The notes beneath the pieces were generated by a model, which had not been told where the DNA came from, searched no databases, and saw nothing but the letters and a program-made list of their open reading frames with translations. Below, in pieces: positions 41,391 to 53,160 of a DNA stretch of 64,000 bases. Every line of letters starts with the position of its first letter. Positions within the stretch are counted from its first letter, which is position 1. The DNA comes from Nectonema munidae (taxonomy: Eukaryota > Nematomorpha > Nectonematoida > Nectonematidae), in contig JAUIRK010001048.1 in NCBI GenBank assembly GCA_030549495.1, positions 1 through 64,000 of the forward strand, written 5' to 3'. Position numbers and translations under genes: made by a program.

Positions 41391-42340
41391 CAGGGCAAGG
41401 AAAAATTGAGCCAAAATATTGGAAAAAATTGACTTTTACTCAGAGAAAAAATTGACTTTTTAAAGTTTCATTGAATTGAACAACTATGAACACTTTAGAG
41501 AAAGTATTGAAAATTATTTCAAAGAATCCATGACTTTGTAATACAAAAACATAAAATTAATGACATTTTCTGATTTAAAATTCGATCATTTTCTAGCAGT
41601 TTTTTCAGTTTAGAAAAAGATTTTTTTACTTCTAAAGTTAAAACTTGACAATTTTGTAATTTGGGATAAGTACTGCGAGAGATTTGAGAGTTTTCCATAT
41701 TCATGATTTTATTGATTTTATTTTATTTGAATATATTTTTAAGATAACTTTTAATGCCACATTCGACATTAAATGAAATAATATTGAAACAAGTAAAGGC
41801 ATCTTCGACATGTTGACTTTTTCCGACTAAATCAATGAATCCTGAATATTCTCTATTTATTATTGTTAGCAAGTTTTGACACAGATTTTCTTTTTTAACA
41901 ATTTCTTGATATTTGGCAATAAAATTCCATCATCTTCATCATTAATTTCCTCACTATATCGTATGTATAGTGTATGTATGAGATATATCGTATGTAACAG
42001 TGTTTATCAACAACAAAAAATTTGTCTTACAAAAACTTCTTCATGTTTAACCTCAGTCAGGCAAACTTTTCAGTAAAACCTTTTATTATATGAAAAAAGC
42101 CCAACTATTGTGGAAGTGTTGATATAAAGAAAAATCTTGTATGTATCGCTTATAACAATTTTAGGCACATTGAATCAAAAAGTGTTAAATATAAAAATTG
42201 ACTTTATTGACCTAAACTCAAAAAATTGATTTAAAAATTTGAAATTTGTTCTAAATTTTTAGACTAAACAAGTAAAGATCTTCAAAGAATTTTTGCTAAA
42301 CGGAAATAAAAGTTAACTTTATTGACTTTTACTCGCCCTG
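41391..42340 (-). mobile_element. hAT transposon relic with CAGGGC termini
   Basis: The left end reads CAGGGCAAGGAAAAATTGA (41391-41409). The right end, read inward, is CAGGGCGAGTAAAAGTCAA (42322-42340). About 14 of 19 bases agree, and both start with the CAGGG typical of hAT elements. The 8-bp flanks CTTATAAC and CTCATATT agree at five positions, as expected of an old 8-bp duplication. A minus-strand C-terminal transposase fragment lies inside. The TTGACTTTTACT-type motif recurs several times near both ends (41430-41470, 42195-42335). The element is internally deleted and inactive. Confidence 0.55.
41519..41704 (-). pseudogene. hAT transposase C-terminal dimerisation fragment
   Basis: A 61-codon minus-strand frame contains VLTLEVKKSFSKLKKLLE at residues 21-38, then NDRILNQKM and, near the end, CITKSW. 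This resembles the C-terminal dimerisation block of hAT transposases, where a V-x-VERSFS core precedes an LKxLLxxxR helix. It is too short to be a gene. Its position inside the CAGGGC-bounded element and its orientation fit a transposase remnant. The match is by eye and moderate. Confidence 0.5.
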
Positions 42341-42445
42341 CTCATATTATTATCTCTTGTGCTGCAAGATTGTATGATGTAGTGGTCATCTTTTCATTCT
42401 ACTTGCCTTTTTATTTCTGGAACCTTATGAATTGATACAACACTA

Positions 42446-42786
42446 TTGGCCATGGTCGACACTTGTTACTTTTTTTCACGTATTGTGTTCCAGACTCTTG
42501 CTCCAAAATATAATCAATGAATATGCCTGTCAAGCAAGTCTTTTCTCACAACTCAATTGAAAATTTGATGCAATGGCAACAGATTTGACGTCACAACGTG
42601 ATGAATACTGTTGTGATATAAATATAGCAAAGAGTACTATGCTCAATCTAATGGAAAAAAATATGAGAGCATATTGAATTCGATAAAACTGTTAAAATCA
42701 TGAGAAGGCTGGCTACCCCTATTTTTTATTTTATAATATAAGAACACCCTAAAAAGCTACTTCCAATGTATGTCGACTGTGGCCAA
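42446..42786. mobile_element. 341-bp inverted-repeat element flanked by TA (mariner-like MITE relic)
   Basis: The left end is TTGGCCATGGTCGACACTTG (42446-42465). The right end, read inward, is TTGGCCACAGTCGACATACA. Both are directly flanked by TA (42444-42445 and 42787-42788), the target of Tc1/mariner elements. The interior has no transposase frame. The right boundary coincides with the point where the neighbouring LINE coding similarity ends, so this element, or a rearrangement using it, cut off the LINE 3' part. Confidence 0.55.
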
Positions 42787-42788
42787 TA

Positions 42789-44790
42789 ATGGGTTAAATA
42801 AGTTGGATTGTAAGATAACTCCAAGGTAATTATAAAACTTAACTTCTTCCAAAATATTATGAGACAGTTTATAATTTAATGCAGGACTATGACCTCTATA
42901 ATATTGAGTTTTATTCATATTGATGGAGAGATAATTGTGGATACACCAACTATAACTTTATCAAGAAATAAATTTACTTTACCAACATCTTTCTTTAAAT
43001 TAACACTTTTGTAGGTGATGTCCCCGAACAGAGCCTTGGGGAACACCATTGTTTGAACAATTAATCCTAGAATTTTCCCCATTTATTTTTACACAATATT
43101 TCCTATCAGATAAATAATTTTTGATTAAATTTAAGAACTTACCTCTAAAGCCATATTTCTCTAACATAAGCAATTTATGATTAATCCGATCAAAAGCTTT
43201 GCTTAAGTCTAGAAAAAAGGAGCAAACTTATCATTTGTGTTTATACGATGTGTTAATATCACTAATAACAGCTACAATAGCATCTAAAACCGAATTGATT
43301 ACTATTCAATAAATTATATTTAGAAATAAAAATGTTCATCCATAATTTTTTCAAAAAGTTTGCTGAAAAATGGTTGAATTGATATCGGACGATAATTACT
43401 AGGTTCAGATTTATATACAGGTATTATGCTTGTTAATATTAATGTTTCATCTTTGTACATTTTATTGTATAGGTGAAGTAGATTATTCGAAATAAAGGGG
43501 ACGGCCATTTTACCTATTTTATTAGATATATCATCATGGCCGGATGAATTGCTTGTCTTCATTTCGTTACAAGCAATTAATATTTCGTTAATACAAATTT
43601 CATTAAAATAAAATGAATTGGGATAGGACTTTATATATTATCGTATGAAAAAACGACATCATTATAATTGTAAGAAGTGAAAAAGTAATTAGATAATTCA
43701 TCCGCGTGAATAGAAACTGTATTATTCTTTTTGCGCTTACCTAACATTTCTGTTATAGCTTAATTTTTTCTTAATTGTACCATTAAACTCAAAATATTTT
43801 GGAGATTTTGAATGCCGTAATTTCAAATATAAGTTAATTGATAAATATTTTAAGCCATTTTAGTACATTTCGCGTAAAAATTCAATTTTCCCGTATGATT
43901 TAATTAATGTTATTTTGAAACACAGTATTATCGTATAAGTTTTTATGAAATCTTATCTTTATATTATATATGTTTCTCATACTTTTGCATTCTTTTCTAT
44001 TATATTCATTTTTATATAGAATGTACTTTTTAAACAGCTTCTCTTTGTTAAACTTAATAAGTTTCAGTTCGTTCTTATACCAAGGCTTACAAAAAAATTT
44101 TACGGATGCTAAGTTATCATTAATTTTTTTAAAAAGAAAAAGATATATCAATAAGTTTTTCAATTTTTTGCAGTAAAAGTGAACAAAAGGTGTTAACGTC
44201 TAAATGATAAAGAGAACTAAGGTTTCTCTTTATCTTTTCTGTTTTAAACTTTCTTTGAATAAATTTTGGTAAAATGTAGAAAAATTAATTTGACTATAGA
44301 CTCTGAGGTTATTATTATTTGGAATAGATATAAAATGAGATGGAAGATAATTAGTGAGACAGAGAAAACATGGAAAATGATCAGAAATATCGACTTTTAC
44401 TATACCGGAAAACCCTTGTAAATGAGACCTTGGGGCTAAAATGTTATCAATTATTGTAGCCGAGTTGTAACCATATCTAGTACATACTTTAATGGTTGGT
44501 ACAAGGCCCTCAATGACTTTGAATATAAATCGTCTGCGTTTTTTTAAATATCGTCTGATTTCTATGGTACTTAATGGGTTAATATAAGCACCTTTTGATT
44601 CTTTGTATTTATACACAAAGTTAAACCCATCCAAGTCACAGTTCATAAAGTTATTCCAAATCTCAGTCACACCTAAAATGTCAACTGCTTCAGCAGGACC
44701 AATATCATTAACAAAATTTAGTTAATGCTTAAAAATTTTCTTGAGACTTCTAATATTGATACAGACCTATAGAATATTTCGGCAACATCA
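42789..44790 (-). mobile_element. non-LTR retrotransposon (LINE, CR1/Jockey-like), degraded
   Basis: Minus-strand order from 5' to 3' matches a LINE ORF2. An endonuclease start has INIRSLKK and ILGVTEIWN (about 44640-44760). The endonuclease end has ATIIDNILAP and VKVDISDHFP (44350-44465). A linker has KPWYKNELKLIKFN (43900-44163). The reverse transcriptase start has SSGHDDISNKIG, IIPVYKSE and NYRPISIQPFFSKLFEKIM (43320-43562). Palm motif A is FFLDLSKAFDRINHKLL (about 43165-43220), followed by NYLSDRKYC and SNNGVPQGS (about 43040-43130). The 3' part has LSINMNKTQY and FYNYLGVIL (42790-42935). Only about 120 bp separate GVPQGS from NMNKTQ, so the segment that should carry the catalytic xxDD motif is deleted. 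Several frame changes are present. The 3' end is lost at the TA-flanked element, and the 5' end before the endonuclease is not seen. Confidence 0.8.
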
Positions 44791-47700
44791 TTTTCATCAG
44801 AATTATAGAAGAGTAATCTCTATAACATTCGTTGTAGCAAAGATGAAAAATAATTGTCCCATGTTTATTATAGATGTTAAAAAAACTAACTATATATAAT
44901 AGATTATTAGATAAATTCGAATAATAAAAATACTGTTGTTTTATTGCTCTTTTAAGTTCTTAAATCAGTTTTTTTAATCTAGATTTAAATTAAAAATGTA
45001 AACAGTTTTTTAATCTTACATACACTAACCGTTAAGAAAGCAAATTTAGAACATATTACAGTAAATTTCAACTAAAAACTAGTCTTTAGGAATGAAAAAA
45101 AGGAACAATAAATAAATCACAGATGCCAATATGTGAAGGTTTAGTCACTATCAAAATTATTTTTAATTTAAATTAAATTTGTCGATCTTTTTCCTTTTTG
45201 GGTGAAAGAGAGAGTCTTTCAGATGAAGAAGATGGATCATTTTTGTAATTGAACAATGAATAACACGAATGATTTCATCAGAAAAAAACTTTTGAACTGG
45301 GATTCAAAAAAGTATACGAGATCTGTGGCCATTTATATATGCAAAATGACATGGGAAATCCATTCTATCCTTATTTTTGTTTTTACAGAATTGTGATAAA
45401 TAGCTTTATATCATATTTTCTGGTTTATTATTGTCTGCTTATATTTAATTTAGTTTATCACTTATTAATACTTGTGTTATTTAATTTTTTTCTTTTAGAT
45501 CTAATTTGTTTTCAACAATGAGTGACAAAGATTATAGTCTTAAAATTGGTGAAAGTTTCAATCGAATTGATAAAAATCTGTTTTTTCCAAAAAAATCATT
45601 TGTCAAGTTTTTCTCAGAATTGTAATTTATTCTAAATAACTTCTGTCTATCCTTCTTGGCATACAACGGATCTATCTGGCAAAGAATAGCGCAAAATTTT
45701 TAGAATTTCATTTAGATGTCAATCAACGTCAATCACTCATCACTTCAACACCTCTTGTATGCAAAATACTTCACACCATGTTTCACAATGGACTTGTATG
45801 TGTTTGAGTGTTTGCCTTCTTCTGTCTTTAGCGAAAGAGGTGTATTGTAATTATTGATGATAAAATGCTAAAGAAGTAATAAAAAACATCGTTTATTTTA
45901 ATAATATTTACAAAGGAAAGAAGGCATTGAGTGATAAAAACATTTTAATGTATTCACGTATTAATATTTTCTGTCTTTTTAATTCATATAGATATGATGG
46001 GTATAATAGTGAAAATATATTTTGATTCATTCTACGCATTTAATCACAGAACTTCGAAGCCTCAAGGTAAATTAGATATATAATAATTTATATTTTATTG
46101 AATTAATGATGATATATACAGGCATACACCTCTACTATGTGAGCACGCTTACACAAAGTGATGTGAGAGGAGAAAAAGCAAAAATATTATCACACTACCA
46201 TTTCGAGATGATTGTTTTCACAACGTCACAACTTTTAAAATATCATTATCGATAAGGACGTTAAATATACGCATAGTTCTTGAAATATTCTCTTGGTTTG
46301 GATGCATCCACTCCCAGCACTCAAGAAAGAAAACTTTAACAAGAGGGAAATATATTGTAAATAAGTAAAAAGAAATCAAAGATAAAATCTGCATTTCAGA
46401 TTTTTATGTTTGGATACTTTTTTGGAAATTCCATTGTCAAATTAACCTAGTTTTTGTAACATATATAGCCAATCATATACATTTGACTACCTTTAATCCA
46501 GAAATCTAGTTTAATTTAGTAAAATTATTTGAATTTTTGTTTCAATTAACAACTGAGCTTCTCAAAGGCTTAGAAAATAAAAGTTTCATAAATGAAGAAG
46601 AACTAATGAGTCTTTCTTTATATCTTGCAAGAAAAACTAATTAGAGAAAGATCAAAACACCTAAAACAATAAGTTTAAAGGAAATGTTCAAAAATTGTAT
46701 ACACTCAGTAGAATCAGTACATCCGAAAATTAACTTACAAATTCTAATGTGCAATAATTTTTTGTAGTACTTTTAGTAAACAGACATCTGACATTGAATT
46801 TTAATTCGAGTCAAGTTTATAGTGAGAGAAATCGAGTAAGCAAAGGGTGTTTTTTTTTAATTAAAATAAGAATCACTAATTCTAAAAAGACGATTCCGAA
46901 GTATCTAATTTTTCAAAAACCCCTATCAAAAATTCTCTATAAACTATTTTGTTTGTATACTGTAAAATTTCAAAAAACATCACTTGTTTCTTGCATTTAT
47001 TTTTCTTTTTATAATTTTTAATTTAATTAAAGTTCCATTCTATCTCATAGTGTAATATCATGAATAAAAATCAAATATATTTATCCAAGTTTAAGAAAGG
47101 TTGAAAATTTAGAAATTGATTTATCCATAAGAACAATAATCCGTTTGTTAAATCTACTGGATTAAGTTTTTAAACATTTTGTTTTATTACTAAATATACC
47201 AAGAAATTAACTATCATATTACTTCAACTTGGTATAAAATAAATATTCAATGTAAAAATTCACATTAGTAGAAATCTAAAATAACTCATTTTTCTAAGTT
47301 GATAAATATATCATTTAAAATATATGTATAATTTATAAAGTTAAAAACAAAATATGATTCGACTGTTGAAAAAAGAGGAGGCGTGTGAATTTTAGATCCT
47401 TTCAAAATGCAATGGGGTATAAACTTTTCGAAACCACTGATCTTTTGTGCTCTTTTTACTATACTATTGGAAAGCATAGTGTTCAAGGATAATGTTGAAA
47501 TATTTTCAAAAAAAGAGGGAAATATTCTCTCGTAACAGAAAATAGAACAAATAACCACAAACAATAGAATAAAATTTTTTTTAAATAATTATGAAAGCTA
47601 TCCTGCTTATCAGATGTAAAGATATAAATGTTGCTTACCAAATTTTCATCAAGAAAGCACAACTTCAGTTAGTGCTTGCAACTGGTATATTATTATTATT

Positions 47701-48590
47701 ATGATCAGTTAGGCGCTTCTTTGCAAATACTATTTATCGGAAAATTAGCATACAAAATATTTTGAATTAATTTAATAAAGAAATACCGTTACATAACACA
47801 GTCATAGTTATAATTTCTTAAAATAGTTGAGTATTGAAGTTTGCGCTTTTTATTCTTCAGACAAACAGCTGAATATCAATAATACAACGAACTAAAAACT
47901 ATTAGTGTTTAAAAAAGTTGGAAAGGAAAGCGATTTCAATAAAATTTATATATACCTGAGTGATTCAAAGCTGAGCATATTCTTTTTAAAAATGTCAAAG
48001 TAATTGAAAATTGCATTGGCTTTTATGATCATAAATGTGCGTATCTAAATATATTTGCACAAACAATGGGAAAACATTTGAAAATTATATAAACCGATTT
48101 TATTTCTGAGGGCCCATTAAGAATGAAGAACGTGATTGTAAAATTAAATTATTAAATAGGGCTTCCTGAAATAGTGTTAAAGGCAGTGAAAATATGTTAT
48201 AAAGCAAAAATTTCCAGCATGGAGATGCCTTTGTTTTTGTCTTCAATTCTCTCACATCTAGAACAAATTTTCATAATTGATGATATTAAGTTGTTTTATA
48301 CTTCAAAACATTCGTAATTTTAAAATAAAATCAGCATAAAAAATTTTTTAACAAAGAGGTTTTTGAAGTTAATCATTTAATTTAAAATGGACGGAGCTAA
48401 TTTATCATTATAAAGAACAGTTTCAGAATGCTATGTCTATCAACGTTGATTTTTGTTATGATTAAAAGTGGTTTTAAAACAAAAAATTTTAAAAATCTAA
48501 AACTTTTTTCCGATATGTTGTTATATTTAAAAAGGTTTGTCATTGGTTCTTATTTTTCTGAATATACCATTTTAGATTTTGTTCACTTCC
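44791..48590. other. 3.8-kb AT-rich region, mostly featureless
   Basis: Open frames here (for example 45339-45521 plus, 46794-47021 plus, 47286-47564 minus) are Phe/Ile/Lys/Asn-rich and match nothing I know, as expected by chance. One recognisable scrap is at 45115-45315 (separate entry). A short ATT microsatellite lies near 47687-47702. I see no RNA gene, terminal repeat or host exon. Confidence 0.5.
45115..45315 (-). repeat. inverted partial copy of the TTAA element core
   Basis: The reverse complement of this segment aligns with the single-copy core of the TTAA elements (51250-51440 and 58420-58605). Shared blocks in the same order include TTTTTTTCTGATGA, CATTGTTCAATTACAAAAA, AGGAAAAAGAT, TTTAATTTAAATTAAAAATA, GATAGTGACTAAA and CACATATTGGCATCTGTG. 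Similarity fades on both sides, and neither the terminal repeats nor the ~150-bp arrays are present. It is an older, diverged fragment or an independent copy of the same core. Confidence 0.75.
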
Positions 48591-48830
48591 AGCCTGGATA
48601 GGACAAATCGAACGTTACTTTTGACAGATGGGACGTTCCACAGGACAAATCTGACTTTGTTTGGACCATTATCCTAGGCTTATAAGGACAAAGTATACCA
48701 TAGAAAACACTATGTTTATCATTATAGAACTATTGTGTTCAGGCTTATTAGGATATGTCGGACGTTTGGAATCATATGCTCACTCAGGCGTTAGAATCAT
48801 GCTAGCCTTGTAAGGACATATCGGACTATA
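48591..48830. repeat. four degenerate direct repeats around an AAGGACATATCGGAC motif
   Basis: Related 20-25-bp blocks occur near 48592 (GCCTGGATAGGACAAATCGA), 48675 (AGGCTTATAAGGACAAAGTA), 48742 (AGGCTTATTAGGATATGTCG) and 48803 (AGCCTTGTAAGGACATATCG), about 60-85 bp apart. The stretch is less AT-rich than its surroundings. It could be a decayed minisatellite or subterminal repeats of the neighbouring hAT element. Confidence 0.45.
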
Positions 48831-48914
48831 AAACTATTAAAAAAACATTTTCCCGTGGTTAAAGCTTTTCGGTCTGAGAAATATATTTTTTTTAATCTGT
48901 ATCATTAGGACCAT

Positions 48915-49171
48915 TTGAGTGAGAGCTTTCAGACAAACATAATAAAGTCTACTGGAAGGATATATGCCCCTCCCTTCAAGTACCTTTTCAAAATTCTAAA
49001 ACCATTTTTAGACTTTTCAGTCAGTGGCATGCATGATACAACGACTGGAAAAGACATTTTTATAGAAAATGCAGAAATTTTGCAAAACCTTCAATGGAAT
49101 CAACTATGAGTGTTACAGTTGACGAAGGGAAAAATATAGCGGTATTAAAAATGGTTAGTTGGGCAGATTAA
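48915..49171 (+). pseudogene. hAT transposase fragment (GTF2IRD2/ZBED-like family)
   Basis: A plus-strand frame (48915-49109) ends with SVSGMHDTTTGKDIFIENAE and LQNLQWNQL, which matches the LHGTTTGEDIF...LKWNLL block of the hAT transposases domesticated as GTF2IRD2- and FAM200-type genes. The expected next block, CVTTDGGKNM, appears immediately afterwards in another frame as MSVTVDEGKNIAVLKM (49106-49171). Two adjacent family blocks in the right order but in different frames identify a dead transposase. Both ends of the gene are missing. Confidence 0.6.
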
Positions 49172-49543
49172 AACTTTTGTTGAAGATGTTGTTTCATAAT
49201 TCTTAGACTTCCCTTTTTACACAGCGGTAAGATAGTTCAGTTGTGGTAAAGTTTTTTTTATTTTTTAAACTTCGAAATGAAATATGTTTGAAACATAAGT
49301 TTAGTTTTTGTAAAAATTGTTTACAAAATAAAGGATTTATTTAATCTTTTAATATTTTCTGCCCCCCTCCCTCCAATTCCTTTTTTTGGTACGTATGCAG
49401 TTGTTTGGCGGCCTCAATCTCTGTTAGTATATTCTTGCTAACAAAAACAAATGTGTCGAAGATTCTTTCTCTAACTTTTCTCAGTTGACGACTTTCTAAC
49501 AACTGATATTATGCCAAAACAACTTTAAAACAAAGAGTTTTAA
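49172..49543. other. spacer with a decayed hAT 3' terminus
   Basis: Positions 49355-49400 (TTTCTGCCCCCCTCCCTCCA, then AATTCCT and GGTACGTATGCAG) resemble the terminus at 53368-53406, which ends CTGGCTACGCCACTG, the mirror of the CAGTGGCGTAGCCAG hAT-type end. This is probably the right end of the hAT relic just upstream. The remaining ~140 bp up to the TTAA at 49540-49543 hold nothing I recognise. Confidence 0.45.
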
Positions 49544-49639
49544 CCCTATTAGTGCTGGGCAAAATTTGTCCGCTCAAGTGCTGGGGGCGTAAAGTGCCCC
49601 CCTCCTATTTTTCTCAGATATTAATAAGTTTTTATAAAT

Positions 49640-50830
49640 ATTTTTAATGTTACATATATATTTCAACTATGCTGAATTCAGTGGTGATGTCCATTTTTTA
49701 TCAAACCTGTCAAAAAATTGATTTATATTTTATAGGTCATCTCAAAAAGGAACTTTTTATTTAAATAATTATATAAAGTTTTTTACACATGTATACCCAT
49801 TTTCAAATATGCTGAATTCAGTGATGATATTCATTTTTTATGAAAATCAATCAAACCTGTCAAAAAATTGATCTAAATGTGACAGCTCATCTCAAAAAAA
49901 GAACTTTTTATCTAAATAAGTATATAAAGTTTTTTACACATATATACCAATTTTCAAATATGCTGAATTCAGTTGTGATATTCATTTTTTATGAAAATCA
50001 ATCAAACTGTCAAAAAATTGATCTAAATGTAACAGCTCATCTCAAAAAGAAGCTTTTTATCTAAATAATTATATAATGTTTTTTACACATATATACCCAT
50101 TTTCGAGCATGCTAAATTCATTGGTGATATTCATTTTTTATGAAAATCATTCAAACCTGTAAAAAAAGTGATTTACATATGACAGCTCACCTCAAAAAAG
50201 AAACTTTTTATCTTAATTATATAATGTTTTTTACACATACACACCCATTTTCATGCATGCTGAATTCAGCGGTGATATTCATTTTTTTTTATATAAAAAT
50301 CAATTAAAGTTATCAAAGCATTGATTTATATATGACAGCTCATCTTAATAAGAAACTTTTTATCTAAGTAATAATATAAAGTTTTTTACACATATATACC
50401 CATTTTTAAGCATACGTACGTAATTCAGTGGTGAAATTCATTTTTTTTATGAAAATCAATCAAAACTGTCAAAAAAATTGATTTATCCCAAAAAGAAAGG
50501 ATCTGACACGATTTTTTGAATTAGGGAATTACATTTAATAGAAAGTATAGGGAGATGATGAAGTTTACCGTGTATATAGGCATTTTACACACATATACCC
50601 ATTTTCAAGTAGGCTGTGTTTACTGGTTATATTCCTTTTTTTAAATAAAAATTAGTCAAACGTGACAAAATAATTTAAATATGACAGCCCATGTCAAAAT
50701 TAAAATTTTTATTCTTATAAAAAGTTTTTTATACATTTCAAGTATGTAGAATTTAATGGTGATGTTTATTTTTTATAAAATCAATTAAACTGGTCAAAAA
50801 AATCGATTAAACCTGTAAATCAATGTCAAA
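49640..50830 (+). repeat. left internal tandem repeat block of TTAA element copy 1 (~150-bp unit)
   Basis: The landmark GCTGAATTCAG recurs at 49671, 49811, 49962, 50111 (mutated), 50259, about 50418, about 50613 and about 50745. Between the landmarks come TTCATTTTTTATGAAAATCA, CAAACCTGTCAAAAAATTGA, GACAGCTCATCTCAAAAA and TTTTTTACACATATATACCC. There are about eight units, increasingly diverged to the right. Confidence 0.85.
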
Positions 50831-51984
50831 TATATAAACATAAAAATAACATCTACTTGCAGTTTTCTCTGGTAATTATTTTCTTAATTTATTTAATAAA
50901 CTAACTTTAGGTGTTTAATTCACTCAAAATATTTCATTCTACAGTTACTTATGTAACTCGATAGGATCTCTATTTTTTTGGCTACAAATTCGTTATCGGC
51001 TCGTAGTCTCTACGTCATATTATAATTTACAGTATGTAATTTTGCTATTCATTCCATGATGATACTTTCTTGGTAGCTTTTTTTTCATTAGAAATTTATA
51101 TTCTTCAATGTGTGTTCGAAAATTTTTTTATAATGATAAAATTACTTTTTTCCTCTCTCAAAGCATTCCGATTAAAGAATCTTCTTGATGATCTTAGACT
51201 TTTTTTTATCAGTATCGTGTATTTTATTATCAGGCCTGAATATTTCTCAACCAATCTCATTTCAAAGATTTTTTTCTGATGAATCATTCGTGATGTTCAT
51301 TGTTCAATTACAAAAAGTTGTCCACGTTCTTCATCTAAAATATTATCTCTTTGACGCAAAAGGAAAAAGATGGACAAATTCAATTTAAATTAAAAATATC
51401 TTGATAGTGACTAAATTCTCACATATTGGCATCTGTGCCATTTTTGATAAATCTGACCTATTATAAATTTTCAGATTTCCTACCCATCTTAGCTAAATGT
51501 TAACAGTAATCCTAGATGATAAGCTATAGATTTAAATATTTTTCATTTGTAAAGGAGGAACTTCTTCACAGTCAAAATCTTTTTAGAAGCATCTAATATT
51601 ATATAATTAAACCACTTCCTAGTTCATTAGAACATGGTAGATCTTCCATTTAGTCAAGATACATTTTTTTTTAATTATTTGTTTTGATCACATGTTCTCT
51701 TTTCAATTAGTTTTCAACTTGGTTCCTTCTCTCATACAAATTTTCAAAAGATTTTATAATACGTTTTGTTTTTTTTAATAAATATTTCATACTCAAGATG
51801 ATTGTAGAAAGTATTATAAGTCAAAATATACAAAAAAAAAAGTATATTTTTACTATATACCTAATATGCAGCCATTTTTTGAAATTTTTTAGCAGAACTG
51901 ATTTTCAAGCATACATTACTAATTCAATTGCCACTTCGAGATATTTTTTAACCGTATTATCCAAAATCCAGTACAGAAATAAAA

Positions 51985-52800
51985 TAAGCATAGTCGATTT
52001 GGTATAAAACAGATATTTTATTTTTTTGAAAATATTATTGAAGACAGTATCTAGAAGTAAACCGTAAATCTGATTGAAACTTTCAGATATTTTAAAACCA
52101 TAAATGCAAAAAATAATTTCAGAAATTAAAATTATCATGGTCTAATTGGTATAAAAACATATATTTCATGTAAAATTAGAGAGAATATTTTGGGATATAG
52201 TTTTCAGACATAAACCGCAAATTTCATTGACACTAGCAGTAAAACCTCTAAATGCAAAAACTGTTTTCAGAAATGAAATCATTACGATCTATTTGCTATA
52301 AAAACATATATTTCATGTAAAATTTGAATAAATATTTTTGGAAACAAATTTTAGAACTAAACGCAAATTTGATTGATACTTATACGTATTTTCAAATTCA
52401 AACTGCAAAAATTGAGTCCATAAATGAAACTATCATGGTTGATTTTGTATAAAAACATATATTTAATTGTAAAATTTGAATGAATGTTTTTGAAGACATT
52501 TTTTAGAAGTAAACCGCAAATTTCATTAACACTTATAGATATTTTCACATCCTAAACGTAAAAAATGAGTCCAGAAATGAAACCAGAATGGCCGATTTAG
52601 TATAACACATATATTTTATGTATAATTTCAAGGAATGTTTTTGGAGACAATTTTCAGAACTAAACCGCAAATTTGATTAATACTTATAGGTATTTTCAAA
52701 TCCTAAATGTAAAAAATGAGTCCAGAAATGAAAACAGCATCACCGATTTAGTATATAAAAACATATATTTTATGTAAAATTTGAAGGTATATTTTATTGG
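51985..52800 (+). repeat. right internal tandem repeat block of TTAA element copy 1 (5-6 units of ~150 bp)
   Basis: Each unit contains AAAACATATATTT, ATGTAAAATTTGAA, AGTAAACCGCAAATTTGATT, CACTTATAGGTATTTTCA, AATGAGTCCAGAAATGAAA and a GATTTGGTATAAAA-like end. The CCGCAAAT landmark is seen near 52055, 52203, 52353, 52510 and 52658. The same unit forms about twice as many copies in the element at 56814-61010. Confidence 0.85.
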
Positions 52801-53160
52801 ATATATTTTTGATCGACATTTTCTTAAAAGTAGCCATGATTATTGAAAAAATTAAATATATAAAGTGTTATGCGTTCCAAACTGTATATAATTATAAACT
52901 TTCAAGGTATTATATAATATAGATCCTAAGTTATAAGGTTAAGTACAGATAATGTTAAAATTTTGCTGAAAAATTTAAATTTTTGATTGACAGTTTTGGA
53001 CGTGAAAGGGTCATTCAACTACCATGAAAATGGTTTCAAAAGATGAATTTAGGAAAAGTCACAAAATTTGAAGGGATATGTTTTAACCAATTTTCTACAA
53101 TTAATTTTTTAGTGAAAGGGGGCGTTTTACGCCCCCCCCCCCCAGCACTAATAGGGTTAA

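Larger units (their letters stand above)
49544..53156 (+). mobile_element. non-autonomous TTAA transposon (piggyBac-like), copy 1, 3613 bp
   Basis: Both ends carry the inverted repeat CCCTATTAGTGCTGGG and both are flanked by TTAA (49540-49543 and 53157-53160). A TTAA target with CCC ends is the piggyBac signature. There is no transposase; the interior is built of a left ~150-bp repeat block (49640-50830), a single-copy core (about 50830-51985) and a right ~150-bp repeat block (51985-52800). The left end has an extra 26 bp repeating the GTGCTGGG motif before GGCGTAAAGTGCCCCCC. The right end reads, inward, GTGCTGGG, a longer G run, then GCGTAAAACGCCCCC. Small open frames inside are artefacts of the repeats. 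Orientation is arbitrary but is the same as copy 2. Confidence 0.85.

Noticed and set aside
44791-48590. Host gene in the long AT-rich gap
   Set aside because: I looked for exon-like frames with splice signals on both strands and found only low-complexity frames.
51070-52548. Several 60-80 residue frames within TTAA element copy 1
   Set aside because: They fall in the repeat blocks or the A/T-rich core, overlap on both strands and are not conserved as open frames in copy 2 beyond repeat similarity.
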